A stretch of DNA of 64,000 nucleotides from contig NC_054690.1 of the NCBI RefSeq assembly GCF_011074885.1, positions 1,803,001 through 1,867,000 of the forward strand, written 5' to 3'. Shown piece after piece: positions 38,942 through 49,921 of the stretch. Made by a program: the position numbers and the translations under genes. The notes under the pieces are model-generated. The model did no database searches. It was not told where the DNA came from and worked only from the letters and a program-made list of their open reading frames with translations. The stretch is from Brettanomyces bruxellensis. Taxonomy: Eukaryota; Ascomycota; Pichiomycetes; Pichiales; Pichiaceae. The number at the start of each line of letters is the position of its first letter. Position 1 is the stretch's first letter.

Positions 38942-41789
38942 TTTGATGTATTGATCTACGGCTTCATATACAATGCATGTTATGGTCTGTCATCAAACGG
39001 CTCCTTACAACTGGAGCGAATTTTGACATCTACAAAAAAATGAAAAAAAAAAAATTCGGACATCGTAGAATGGCTTTGTCTGTAGCCTAGTCGAATAAAC
39101 GTTTTGACTCCAAAATAAGGACTTATCAAACAAGTTTTAAATTCAAACATAGAACGAATGTGTTGGCAAAATATCCGAAATGCGTATTTATATACATTTT
39201 ACACTGCATTTCGAACTTTTGTAATTAATACATTCTAGTGTGTATACACAGTTATGATCCAGTTGGGTAACTGCAATATCTGAATTTTTCCAAAATACAA
39301 TCACTTTGCTACCTTTGCAGCTATAAACCTTCCTTTTAATCTTCTTAAGTATTTAGCAGATGCTTTTTTGTTTGTGAAACACCCCGAATTCTGTTTAATG
39401 GGACTTAATACTTGTTTAACTGTAAAGAGAGGCTTGTATTTTTGCAGCTGGATCTTGATTTAAAATAAAGGCAAATTCCATTGAACGAGGAGCTGAAACT
39501 GCTAAATATACATTTCAAACATCATATATCGACACATATTGCGTAACTGCATGAATTCTTCGTCTAATCCACTAAATGTATTTATTGTTTGAGTAAATAT
39601 TAGTATTTTTTATATGCGCGAGATTATTCTTTCTTTGGAAATTCAGATTGAAAAAACTTGTTGACAGAAGTTAAATAACGTTAATTAGAGCTACACAAAT
39701 AATATTTATATCCAGTACTATCATTTTGTACAAGAAACGCAAAATATTACTGGTAAAATATATTATTATATCGTAAAAAAGGGAATTTTGCAGCTGAAAT
39801 ATCGTTGTTGTGGAATGTCAAAGTTTCGCGTCACAAAATCCTTTTTCTTTTTTCGGCAATACATGGAGAGCGTTTTATTATTCAAGAACATCAAACGCAG
39901 GAAAACGTAACTCTCACGACACATACAAACAAGAAAATTTCAAATGATAAACGTTGAATGATTGAGATCATTCTATTTCTGTCAGCACCACATTCATAGG
40001 CACTGAAATCATAATAATTAATTGAGCTAGCAGCGGTTAACTGAGCCAAACTTACGTAAGCAGATACATGAACCATTTTTCCAGGTTGGTTTTTTGCCAC
40101 GAAAAGGTGAGCGTTGGTGGTGTTCAGAAGCCCTGAAAAAAAAAGTGGAAAAAAGTGGTGGAAACTGAAAATTTTTTTAGGCCTAAATCTGTAATGAAGT
40201 ATTTCTCTCTTTCTTTTCTATTTCCGTGCAACTACTCTTTTCCTCCGTTCTTTCTTTTTCCTTTCCTACTTCACGTTCATGGAGAAAGAATCATCCTTCG
40301 AGGCTTTCAAAAGGAGAGTGTTGCATTTGCAATGTTTTCATACATTTAAATGGCCTTGGGGCAAGTCTCCGGCATTAGATCTCAGGCGGAAACGTCATGA
40401 TGGATATCATATAGTCCATCCAAGATCTTAAGGTAGTGGTAAGTTGATGCGTGATCAGGGGAGTTGTACCGAGGTGTTTTGGTTGGCTTGATACCTGCCG
40501 TTATAATGAGATGAATGGGTTAAGTGTGCTGGGCTGGTCGGAGGGAATGGGAGTTTTATCTTGGATTGTTGGCTGCCTTTTCTTTTTTTGAGGAGGGGAT
40601 ATTTTGGGGCAGCGTTGGTAGCACTCAGGATGAGTAGATTGGATGATTGTGGGTTGGGGTGGGATTTAGGTGCAGGTTTGATTTGATTGGAATTCCGGTA
40701 TTTCTGACTTTCTTTGGGGATTGCTCATCCTGAGCTTTATGCTTCTTATGGTTTTCGAATCATATATTGCAGGTCATTCATTGAATTTCAATGCTACTTG
40801 GCTATTGTTTCATGATGTCTGTTCTATTTCCAGTTATAAACACCTCAACCTTACAGAGTCCGCTAATATTTCTGCTTGTGTTGAAACTACTGGTGCTATG
40901 AAATGCTTCAGGATTCCTTTGCGGCCTATTTGCAATCGCTTGTTTTTCATTTCTGACGTCCATTTATGGCCATGCGCTACTGTTTGATCCCCATTCGTTT
41001 CAAGGCGGTGTCTGGTAGCCTTTATTCCAAAATTGGCCGGCTTCTCATTTCATTGATCACCATCAAGTTCCCTTCTTTTTGTATTCTTGCTTTCAAAAGA
41101 TTCCTTTTTTTCCTCGTGAGAAAAAGTGCCTTTTTGATGATTGGATGGCTTTCGGGCTGTTCAGTATTCTGCATGCGGCTTTATTCGGAAAGCCTAACCA
41201 TAGTTATGATGATTGCCACCTTGAGAGCCAATTTATTTTGTGCCTCCATTCTGGTAACCCAATGGAGCTTACTCTTAATTTTCCATGAACGTCTTTATTT
41301 TTTACTCTTCTAGTCTGTTTGGTTCATATACGTGGTTTGTGTATGGAACTTTGTACTGTCAAAGGTGCCGGACTATTAAGCTAGCGAACAGTGCCTTTTC
41401 TTAATTTGGAGTCAGTAGATTCCAGTTACGAAAGGAATAGAAGGTGCATTCCATTTCCAAGTGATGAAAACCATTATTTTTGAGTCAAGCTCAGAGCTTC
41501 CAAAATGGGGCTGTGACGATCTTGTTAATTTCTGACGGAAATGTGATAATCAAGCCTTGTAAAAATTGTAGACGAGGTAGTGTATATGCCCTTAGTTATC
41601 CGTACAGTATCTTATTGCTATTTGTGCATTATGACGACGGATCATTGGTAGTGTTGAATTGCAATTCTAAATCGTAATCTTAGTTCGTTTATTTACCCGT
41701 AATTCCTTAGATTACCGTGGTTACATTTGTTATTAAAGAATTATACAGGCGTCAGTATAAACAAAACCTCATCTATGCGGACAAATTTG
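38942..41789. other. 2.85-kb gene-poor region
   Basis: No confident gene is visible on either strand. 38942-40140 is AT-rich. On the minus strand at 39891-40130 an 80-codon frame with two donor-like sites (GTAAGT, GTATGT) and a TTTTTCAG acceptor could be part of a small spliced gene, but nothing is recognised. 40700-41330 is less AT-rich and has broken frames on the + strand, as expected of an old relic gene. Confidence 0.4.
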
Positions 41790-43811
41790 TCAAGCCCAAT
41801 GCTCGGTCAAAGTATTGTCATCAGGATCATGATTTACGAGTTCCGAAAAGTAAAGAAGGAGAACCAAAAAAATGTTGACCCAATTCCAGAATTGCCATAG
41901 ATGAACATCTTCACCGGCAATTGTCTCGGCAGCTTTCGGCAGTAGGGGCCCACTTCCTGCCGACTTTTTCGCTAGGTTGGATGCCAACGTTGCTTTTAAC
42001 CAGTTCCAGAAATGATTCTGTTTGTCGAGATCATCGTTGTATTGGATCATCAAATTAGTGTAGATAGCAATAATAATGCAAGGCGAATATAAGTAGAGAA
42101 GCTTTAACGAGGTTGATGTATTTTCTGGTGGCCTGGCACGACTGAGAGTAGAAGAAAGAGATATTTTATGCTCCTCTTCTTCATCCGACGTATCCTCTTC
42201 AGTTTTCCTTTTTTCATCAACAGGAAATATGCTTGATGCTTCGGAATTTGCAGGACTCGAGAGTGGGGAGTCATAATGCTGAATTGGCTGTAATATTGGA
42301 ATGATCTTGGTTGCAGCAAAGAAAACGCCAATCCGGAATGCTAGCTGTATTAAAATGGGGGCAGTTAGATTGCTCATCGAAATTTTGAAGAAATCCCACA
42401 ATGGTTCAAAAGAACGGGGAAGGTTTTCCGCTATGAAGCGCCAGACAACATTGACAAAAAAATCTTTACACTTCACGTAGAACAGCGACAAGATTTGATG
42501 ACGCTTGCTTGCAGAACCGGCAAGAAGCGATCCATTCAAATGAAGCAGAGACATTAGACCACCATTTGTGTTTGTTTTAAATGCGTTATGAACAGATTTT
42601 AGAAAGTCCCTGTTCAGGCTGTTGGCCTGCGAGTCAATTTTCTTGAACTCATCCATGATAAACTTGAACAGAGAGGTAAAATTCCTCTTGGACAGTTCTG
42701 GGAAAAGCTCATAGGAGCACTTAACAATATATGCCACCAATAGAGAGCATTCCAAAGGCGATGCCCTACCAGAAGACACCCCAAAAACTGCTATTAGTGT
42801 AGTGCACGTGAATGCAGAGCCCAACAGCGATGCTGTGACCATTCCAACTTTAGAAACGTCAATATCTGGTGAGACATAGATCTTGACAACGAAGTAGAGG
42901 CATGATAGCAAAATGCAGGAGCTTATTATCAAGTTCGCAATAGACCAAGTGTCAGATCGATGGCGGATTAGAAACTGTGAGACCTGACCAACGGCTTGAA
43001 TCGAAAGAAGCGTGCAAAACCCTTCCAAAATTGTGAAAAGCGGAGTGGCATTAACTAAAAAAAGCTTCCATCCTTCAAGAATGTAGTTCCACCAAAGCTT
43101 GGAGAAGAAGGATGTGGATACAGATGGAGACAACGAGGCGGAAGAGAAAGTAGATGACGCGGAAGAGTTGAAATTATGCGGTGAATGCGTATCAGATGTG
43201 AAAATCGTCAAGAACAACGAAAGTATACTCGGTAGAAAAAGATGCTGCATGTAATATAGAAAGGTAGATAGGAATCGATGATATCGAAGCACTCTAAATG
43301 TGGCTAGCACGAAGTAGAGCACTAGAATGGTGAAGGAGAAACTGAGTCCGCAGTCTAAACCACCAACTTCAAAGCTGAGAGGTATGGTAAGTATAACATA
43401 GCAAAGGTAAAGCGTTGCCAGAAACATCCGGGCCATCTGCTTGAAGGCTATCCAATAATGTCGCCAGGATCTCTTCCCTGAAGGCATTTTGTGTCTGTGC
43501 TTGTGCCTTGGTCTTTTATGCTTGTGGTCAGTAATATCAAGTTGTGAAATATCATGGTTCTTAGTTCTCGGCAGACTATCCTCTTTCTTATAATCAGGAA
43601 CAGGGGTACCATCCACGGATTTGCTTTTCATTTCAAACTTGTAGTTATCATGCCCCAGTGGGGTCTCATTTCCAGAAAAGTCTGTGCCCGATTTCGGAAT
43701 ATAGTCATTCCCATCAAGCGAAGAAACCGCTCGCGCGCTTTGGCGATTGTGATTTATGGAATGAGAAGAGCTTGGAGTGTGGGGGATATCTCTATTCGAA
43801 AAGTCCACCAT
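41790..43811 (-). CDS. ICE2: ER membrane protein Ice2
   Basis: The protein has 673 residues. After a ~110-residue basic, His/Lys-rich N-terminal extension there are about nine membrane spans. Family matches are ILTIPLSFEVGGLDCGLSFSFTILVLYF (yeast: LSIPISFKVGGLECGLSFTVTLFTLYF), LFTILEGFCTLLSIQAVGQ, LLVAYIVKCSYELFPEL, FFAATKIIPILQ and LYLYSPCIIIAIYTNLMIQY. Ice2 sits in the cortical ER and promotes membrane biogenesis by restraining the Nem1-Spo7 phosphatase. The extension and an acidic cytosolic loop (KTEEDTSDEEEEHK) make it longer than the ~490-residue S. cerevisiae protein. Confidence 0.85.
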   Translation of the reverse strand: MVDFSNRDIPHTPSSSHSINHNRQSARAVSSLDGNDYIPKSGTDFSGNETPLGHDNYKFEMKSKSVDGTPVPDYKKEDSLPRTKNHDISQLDITDHKHKRPRHKHRHKMPSGKRSWRHYWIAFKQMARMFLATLYLCYVILTIPLSFEVGGLDCGLSFSFTILVLYFVLATFRVLRYHRFLSTFLYYMQHLFLPSILSLFLTIFTSDTHSPHNFNSSASSTFSSASLSPSVSTSFFSKLWWNYILEGWKLFLVNATPLFTILEGFCTLLSIQAVGQVSQFLIRHRSDTWSIANLIISSCILLSCLYFVVKIYVSPDIDVSKVGMVTASLLGSAFTCTTLIAVFGVSSGRASPLECSLLVAYIVKCSYELFPELSKRNFTSLFKFIMDEFKKIDSQANSLNRDFLKSVHNAFKTNTNGGLMSLLHLNGSLLAGSASKRHQILSLFYVKCKDFFVNVVWRFIAENLPRSFEPLWDFFKISMSNLTAPILIQLAFRIGVFFAATKIIPILQPIQHYDSPLSSPANSEASSIFPVDEKRKTEEDTSDEEEEHKISLSSTLSRARPPENTSTSLKLLYLYSPCIIIAIYTNLMIQYNDDLDKQNHFWNWLKATLASNLAKKSAGSGPLLPKAAETIAGEDVHLWQFWNWVNIFLVLLLYFSELVNHDPDDNTLTEHWA

Positions 43812-44651
43812 GCTCGCCTGTTCAATTGAATGCGTTTGATTTATTGCAGTTATTCGAATTCGTAGTTTAAGTAATGTGATGGTCTTCGAATGTCGTTAAA
43901 AAAGAAATATACGTTTAATGAGGAATGTGGAGCCTTTTGGCGTAATTTTGAGTTTTAACTCTTTTTCAAGTGAAGAAAAAAAGATGAAGTGAAACCAGGG
44001 TGAGGGGGAAGACAAGAAAAAAGGGCGCGGGGGGGGAAAAAAAAAAAAAAAAAAATTGCGCAGAACGTATATAGTGCAGAATTAGAATAGCTTAAGTAAC
44101 ACACGTACAAAACTGCCTGGCTTTTCTTTCCGTTTCTTCCATTATCAATCACTACCTGTGGTGATGCCATTTTTTTACTTATTATCTACAGCGCGATGAA
44201 GGGGAAAAAATATTATATGATTTATTTGCAATGTGGGGTGGTTCAACAGTTACAGGATAGAAAAAGTAGAGAAAATATTCTCAATAAGATGAGGTCTAAG
44301 CGTGTAGTTTTGTGTGTAAAACATCAGCCTTTGTTTACAGCTTTTCAAAACAGAGCCGAACGTAAAGAATTTTTTATTTAACGTGTACCTCTGTTGGAAT
44401 ATTTCCCGATGTAGTGTTTGTTAGGGAAACAAGCGAAAAAGGTAACGTAACAATGAAAGCTTCGCAAACAAGAAATGTAAGGATGAATTTCTGTAGAAGT
44501 GACAAGGTAAAAAGTTTTATCGCTAATTTTTCACTGATCTCGGCTCAGTGCTACATGCCTTGGTTTTAATTCAGGCGGTTATTAAAAATGGTTCTTATCG
44601 AATCAGCGATATATAAAGACCATATATAAATAATATAGTGAGAGGATCACT
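43812..44651. other. divergent promoter region of ICE2 and UTP25
   Basis: A purine tract (gcgcggggggggaaa... with ~17 A) lies at ~44027-44056. No RRPE/PAC ribosome-biogenesis motif is obvious in front of UTP25. A 61-codon frame at 44196-44381 has no recognisable features. Confidence 0.45.
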
Positions 44652-47174
44652 ATGCCATTAACGGAGGTGCGGGGCAAATACAGGGATGATTTCCTTGGGG
44701 ATGGAAATGAACATCATGATTCTACAGATGAACATCTACCAAAGACGAAAAGAACTTCAGGCAAAAGGGGCAGAACACAGAAAAGACACATTAACAGATC
44801 AATGGCTAGAAACAGAGATGGGGATGAGCAAAGCATGAAAAGACGGAAAACTGATGGCGATGCTAATAACTTGGAAATTGATACCAGTGATGATGAGGAA
44901 GCAGAAAATCTTGAAATAGAAAACGAGAGCGAAGATGAGGATGAGGAGAACTCTGATTCCAACGCTTATGGATTTCTCATTAAGAACCTTAAGGAAGAAT
45001 ATGGTGATGATGAGGATGAAAATAATATTGGAGAGGAGGATGACGAGGAACCAGATATTTTAAATGAGAAAGGTTCTGCGGAGGAAGACATGATCGAAGA
45101 AAACGGGGATGAAAGTGATGCAGATGCAGATGAGGATGAAGATCAAGAGGAAGAGGAGGAGGAAGAGGAGGAAGATAATTTGTCCGATGGAGATAATACA
45201 GACACTCATTTTGATGCTCTGGACAAACATTTTAATGAAGAAGATAAGATTGATAAGTTAGTTTCTTCGTATGAAGCAAGGATAAAGAAGGAGGGGTCAA
45301 GGGGATTTTTGGGGGTCAGTGAGAGATGTAATTTTAGGGAGGATGGATATGTAAAGGTGGACATGCAATATCAAGGGTTAGATTATGACTATAAGGCTCC
45401 TGAGGCGGAAAAACATGACTTAAAAAGCCTTCTTGCACACTATAATGTTCGTAAAAACATACAGGAAGGATTTCTGAGTGCTAAACATACTGATTTGGAA
45501 GTTAGCTTGATTGATTCCCTATTGAAATATCAAAATGTGCAACTACACTATTATCACTCTTCTGACATTCGCAAGAACTATCAGAAATACTATTTACTTC
45601 ATTGCCTCAATCATATTTTAAAGACACGAAATCGGGTTTTAAGCAATAATCAAAAGAAGAAAAAGATCATGGAGCAGATAGATAAGGAGCAGATAGATCC
45701 ATCAGAAGCCGACAAGCCACAATTTCGTGATCAGGGCTATACTCGTCCAAGAGTTCTCATCTTACTTCCTACGCGAAATGCAGCATGGGAGGTTGTGAAT
45801 AAATTGGTCAATCTCTCAGGTATTGAGACGGTAGAAAGTAAAAAGAGGTTCAGAGAACAATTCTATGACAGTTTTGGACGGGGAAATACACCGAGTGAAT
45901 TGAGCTACAGGAAGAAACCAACAGATTTTCGGGAGATGTTTAAGGGAAACTCGAATGATTACTTCTGTCTTGGTGTTAAGTTAACGCGAAAGAGCATCAG
46001 ACTTTATGCAAAATTGGACCAGTCCGATATTATTGTTGCATCGCCCCTCGGTCTCAAAATGATATATGAGAAATCGGCTAATTCCAAAGGGCGAAAAAGA
46101 GGTCGGAAGGAAGACACAGAGTTTCTCAGTTCGATCGAAATATCCGTGTTGGATAAGTGCGAGGGATTGCTCATGCAGAACTGGGAGCACGTGACTGAAA
46201 TCCTTGAGAAGAGATTGAATGCTCCCGCAAAGAATTTTGAGGAATTCAAGGTCGACTTCAGTAGGGTTCGGATGTGGGCAATTAATGATCAATACAAATT
46301 TGTCACTCAAATGCTTGTATTTGGAAAATACGGCACTCCAGAACTTAATAGTACAATCATGAATAGTAAGATGTCATCGAACTTACAATCAGGCGCTGTT
46401 ATATACAAGCCTTCGATTGGTAGGGGAAATTGCGTTATTGACAATTTCAAAGAGAAATTGGCGAGAGTTGGAATCATAGGGAGGTACACTAAATTGAACC
46501 AAGCATTTATGAGATTTGATACAAATTCGATTGTTTCCGAACCAGACAAGAGATTTGAATATTTTAAGAATGTCATGCTACCTCAGATCATCAATAAGGC
46601 GTCTTATGATTTTGGAACGTTAATATATGTTCCAAACTATATTGACTACTTAAGGTTGACAAACTATTTAAGAAATGAGTCAAGCATTTCTTTTGTATCA
46701 ATAGATGAATACTCCAGTCAAAGTAAAGTTACCAGAAACAGAGCTAAATTTGCAGACGCTCGAAATGATGCGAGAGTTATGGTGATGACCGAAAGGCTTC
46801 ATTTTTACAAGAGATATTCGATTAAGGGTGTTCGAAACGTGATTTTCTACGATATACCGACTGACCCGGATTTCTACTCACAGATTTTACAATTTGTAGT
46901 TGATGAAAAGATCAGAGTTGAAGTTTCGGTTGATGGTAACGATGAGGAAGAAGAAGAAGAAGAAGAGGGGGAGGAGGAAGATGGGGATGAAGAAGAAGAA
47001 GAGGAAGAGGAGCCCCAAGATGGAAATGACTATCAGGTGGAGATGGACTTAAATTTGTGCATGATACGTGCCATGTTTAGTAAGTTTGATTTGATGAGAC
47101 TTGAGAAAGTTGTTGGACTAAGGAATGCAGCTCGCTTATGCAACGAGGATAGTGAAGTGAATGTGTTCAATTGA
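44652..47174 (+). CDS. UTP25: SSU processome component Utp25
   Basis: The protein has 840 residues. The first ~200 are a basic stretch then a long acidic domain (DEDEDQEEEEEEEEEDN). The core is the DEAD-box-like fold of the Utp25/DEF family: RPRVLILLPTRNAAWEVVNKLV, DNDYFCLGVKLT-like SNDYFCLGVKLT, DIIVASPLGLKM, SIEISVLDKCEGLLMQNWEHV and, in the C half, TLIYVPNYIDYLRLTNYLR and IKGVRNVIFYDIPTDPDFYSQIL. Classical helicase ATP motifs are absent, as known for Utp25. It acts in the nucleolus in early 18S rRNA processing. A Glu-run (46940-47020) interrupts the last domain before LCMIRAMFSKFDLMRLEKVVG. Confidence 0.92.
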   Translation: MPLTEVRGKYRDDFLGDGNEHHDSTDEHLPKTKRTSGKRGRTQKRHINRSMARNRDGDEQSMKRRKTDGDANNLEIDTSDDEEAENLEIENESEDEDEENSDSNAYGFLIKNLKEEYGDDEDENNIGEEDDEEPDILNEKGSAEEDMIEENGDESDADADEDEDQEEEEEEEEEDNLSDGDNTDTHFDALDKHFNEEDKIDKLVSSYEARIKKEGSRGFLGVSERCNFREDGYVKVDMQYQGLDYDYKAPEAEKHDLKSLLAHYNVRKNIQEGFLSAKHTDLEVSLIDSLLKYQNVQLHYYHSSDIRKNYQKYYLLHCLNHILKTRNRVLSNNQKKKKIMEQIDKEQIDPSEADKPQFRDQGYTRPRVLILLPTRNAAWEVVNKLVNLSGIETVESKKRFREQFYDSFGRGNTPSELSYRKKPTDFREMFKGNSNDYFCLGVKLTRKSIRLYAKLDQSDIIVASPLGLKMIYEKSANSKGRKRGRKEDTEFLSSIEISVLDKCEGLLMQNWEHVTEILEKRLNAPAKNFEEFKVDFSRVRMWAINDQYKFVTQMLVFGKYGTPELNSTIMNSKMSSNLQSGAVIYKPSIGRGNCVIDNFKEKLARVGIIGRYTKLNQAFMRFDTNSIVSEPDKRFEYFKNVMLPQIINKASYDFGTLIYVPNYIDYLRLTNYLRNESSISFVSIDEYSSQSKVTRNRAKFADARNDARVMVMTERLHFYKRYSIKGVRNVIFYDIPTDPDFYSQILQFVVDEKIRVEVSVDGNDEEEEEEEEGEEEDGDEEEEEEEEPQDGNDYQVEMDLNLCMIRAMFSKFDLMRLEKVVGLRNAARLCNEDSEVNVFN

Positions 47175-47433
47175 TGTACAATCACAACTAAAGTACCGAT
47201 CAACTAGATTAATATAGAGTTAAACATTTAAACATTTTCAATTGTAAAACGCCAAGTTACGGATAAAGTTTTAGCGTAAGTAGGATGTCTGATCGATCTA
47301 CTAGACTTGTATGTGGCCACAATTTTTATAATCATACGTAGCTGGATTAACCTATGAATCTAATATACACATTAAAACCTGCCTGGTCAGTTATTACCAT
47401 CATCTTCATCAATTGAAATGCCTCAAATGAGTT

Positions 47434-47729
47434 TCACCCAAATAGTTGATTAATTGCTATAAGGAAGCAGGCTATTGAAACATAGGGGCTAAGACGTTCA
47501 CCTATTCTAGCTGCCTTCCAAAAAAGACCAAGAACTCCCACCTTATTTTTATCCAGAATTGCCGGCCACAAGGAATGAACATATGTAGCTGTACATATTA
47601 GGAGAACAATGACCTGCAATAGAGCCGAAAAGTTGAAAAGGGCCGACTGAAAACAAAAAATCGTTAGTAACTTTGTTACTTTCAAAATGTTAGAGTAAGC
47701 CTAAGCAAAACCGCAAAAAAACGTACCAT
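47434..47729 (-). CDS. KSH1: Kish homologue Ksh1, with a one-codon first exon
   Basis: The structure is complement(join(47434..47646,47727..47729)). Exon 1 is only ATG. The 80-nt intron has a GTACGT donor, TACTAAC branch point and TTTTCAG acceptor. The product MSALFNFSALLQVIVLLIC... has 71 residues and matches the kish/TMEM167 family (M-SALFNFQSLL, ARIGERxSPYV) across its length. Reading from the intron-internal ATG would give an unrelated first 13 residues, so splicing decides the start. Ksh1 is a small two-span protein of the early secretory pathway. Confidence 0.92.
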
Positions 47730-48594
47730 GATATTTGAACCAAGTTCAGACTATAAGCTTTTAGAGAGACAAACTAATTGTTCCGTTATTTACTAACAGT
47801 ATTCTCCCTCTTTATTAAACAAGAAGTGTGATTACGACAAGTTACACTTGTTAAGAGTTTCTCAATAGGAGTTCGATCTATTTTTTTAATTTTTCGATTT
47901 CCCTTTTTTCGGACTATTTCTGACGTAAAATTATCTTTCAAGAGAACGGATTTAAAATACCATTTTCCTTGTATTATGCAATAAGCAAGTTCAACAAAAT
48001 ATAGGGGAAGATGAGATGAAATGCAGTTTGACAACAGGTTGTAGTGATTAGATTTAAACTCACTAAAATCAAAGTTTAATGAATGAGTAGTTAGTTACTG
48101 AGTTATCTTTGGCCTTGTCTGATTAATTTAGCTATAATTTTCCTCATTTTTAAGCATGCCGATTTCTGCCAGGCCACCTTTCCTATTTTTTTTTGACACT
48201 TTTTTCCTCCTCTCAGTATTTGAGGAATATTTCTAGGCCCAATTTTGTACATCGAATAAGATCAGTGCTGCAGAACATGGCTAAAGCAGTTATAAAACAG
48301 CAATAATTCCGCTCATTTATAAAGGTTACAACAGAAGTGGTATCCAAGCTGTGCATTCATCTCTTTTCTATCTTTTTTTTGGAGGCAAATATCCACTATA
48401 TTGTTGTTGATCTATCTACTGTTAAATATACGCATTTGCTATTCAAATAAGACCTTGCTTTCTTTGCTTATTGATTTTTAAGGGAATTCTTCCAATAAAT
48501 AAGAGTGGAAAATTAGCAGGAATACTTTGATAGATAGATTGTTTGCGTCTCAATTGAGCAGAAACCATACTCTTACACTTTTAATACAGTTGCT
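47730..48594. other. divergent promoter region of KSH1 and SIW14
   Basis: The region is 865 bp, AT-rich, with no gene seen. It must hold the promoters of both flanking divergent genes. Confidence 0.45.
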
Positions 48595-49686
48595 ATGAAC
48601 CAATCAAACAGCACAGCTGGTAACGAGGACAGAGCCAGAGGAGATGCATTGGATGATAACGAAGATATATTTGATTTCGAGACCGAGGTTAGTGATTCAC
48701 GGGTAGAAAGGAACAGAGCCAAGTCTCAAAAGCTGGAGTTGAGTCAGAACTGTTCACCATTGAACTTCGATAGCAATAATAAGGCAATACCGAGTGATGA
48801 TTCAGGAAAGAATATTGAGCTTCAACAGAATAACATTTTGAATAATAATTTGGGTGCAGAAGATGTGGATCCATTAACAAATATATCAGAAGACGATCCA
48901 GAACATGTAGTTGAGGGATTTGTGCTGCCGAAAGGACGGACTTCGGACAATACCAAAAAGAAACGTTTAACAATTAGGGATACGGAGGATATTCCGGATG
49001 AACCATTAGATGAGGAGGACATTTATGATAAATTTGTCCCGACCGATAGAACAAAAGTGGAAGATTATGAAAGACAATTTGAACTTGAAGAAAAAGAGAA
49101 CCACAAGTTGGAAGATTACATTTACGAGGAACCAAAGAAGAATGCATCAGATGACACAATAATCCATATAAAAAGACCGACAGGGATGTATACTCCACCA
49201 GAGAATTTTGCTATGGTTTGCCGGTCGATATATAGATCCTCATTTCCTCGAGTCGAAAACTTCGAATTCCTAAAGACGCTGAAATTAAGGGCGATCCTTT
49301 GCTTGATCCCAGAGGATTACCCACCAGAAAACATAGAATTCAACAAGAAGAATGGGATAAAGTTTTTTCAGTTGGGTCTAAGCGGTAATAAGGAACCATT
49401 CGTGAAGATAAAACCTGAACTTGTCACCGAGGCTCTAAAGATTATCACTAATCCGGAAAATCAACCGATTCTTATACATTGTAACAGGGGAAAGCACAGA
49501 ACAGGATGCATAGTGGGATGCGTTCGAAAACTTCAGAATTGGTCGTTAAGTATGATCTTTGATGAATACAGGAAATTTGCATATCCCAAGGAGCGTCCCC
49601 TAGATCAACAATTTATTGAAATGTATGATGATTCTGATATAGTGTCTTATGCCAAAAAGCGGCACTGGCTGCCGCTTGAATGGTGA
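48595..49686 (+). CDS. SIW14: inositol pyrophosphate phosphatase Siw14
   Basis: The protein has 363 residues. The first ~200 form an acidic, Asp/Glu/Asn-rich extension. The catalytic domain starts at TPPENFAMVCRSIYRSSFPRVENFEFL and is nearly identical in pattern to yeast Siw14. It has the protein tyrosine phosphatase loop HCNRGKHRTG (CX5R), LIPEDYPPENI, MIFDEYRKFAYPK and LDQQFIEMYDD. Siw14 removes the beta-phosphate at position 5 of 5-InsP7. The related OCA proteins lack the complete loop or the VRSIYRSSFP segment in this form. Confidence 0.9.
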   Translation: MNQSNSTAGNEDRARGDALDDNEDIFDFETEVSDSRVERNRAKSQKLELSQNCSPLNFDSNNKAIPSDDSGKNIELQQNNILNNNLGAEDVDPLTNISEDDPEHVVEGFVLPKGRTSDNTKKKRLTIRDTEDIPDEPLDEEDIYDKFVPTDRTKVEDYERQFELEEKENHKLEDYIYEEPKKNASDDTIIHIKRPTGMYTPPENFAMVCRSIYRSSFPRVENFEFLKTLKLRAILCLIPEDYPPENIEFNKKNGIKFFQLGLSGNKEPFVKIKPELVTEALKIITNPENQPILIHCNRGKHRTGCIVGCVRKLQNWSLSMIFDEYRKFAYPKERPLDQQFIEMYDDSDIVSYAKKRHWLPLEW

Positions 49687-49921
49687 TGGCTGAGATCCGA
49701 TATTCACCTGGAAATTCTTAAGCAAGATGGTGCAAGTACAATTGTGGAATGGTACTTTCATGCTGGTTCCATAAGTAACAAATAGATTAGAGAATTTTGC
49801 GAATTAGTTTTAATCGTTGCCCAAGAATATATATATAAAACACATTTAAATTGTATAAAGAACAACAGAAATACCTTAAAATGACCTCTTAATAGAATGC
49901 AAGGCGGTCTCCGAGATTAAA

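Noticed and set aside
39960..40010. Nuclear copy of mitochondrial ND3 (peptide AYECGAD on the minus strand)
   Set aside because: Only a few residues resemble the ND3 motif; the flanking sequence does not.
44196..44381. 61-codon frame upstream of UTP25
   Set aside because: No similarity, no splice context, lies in a promoter region.
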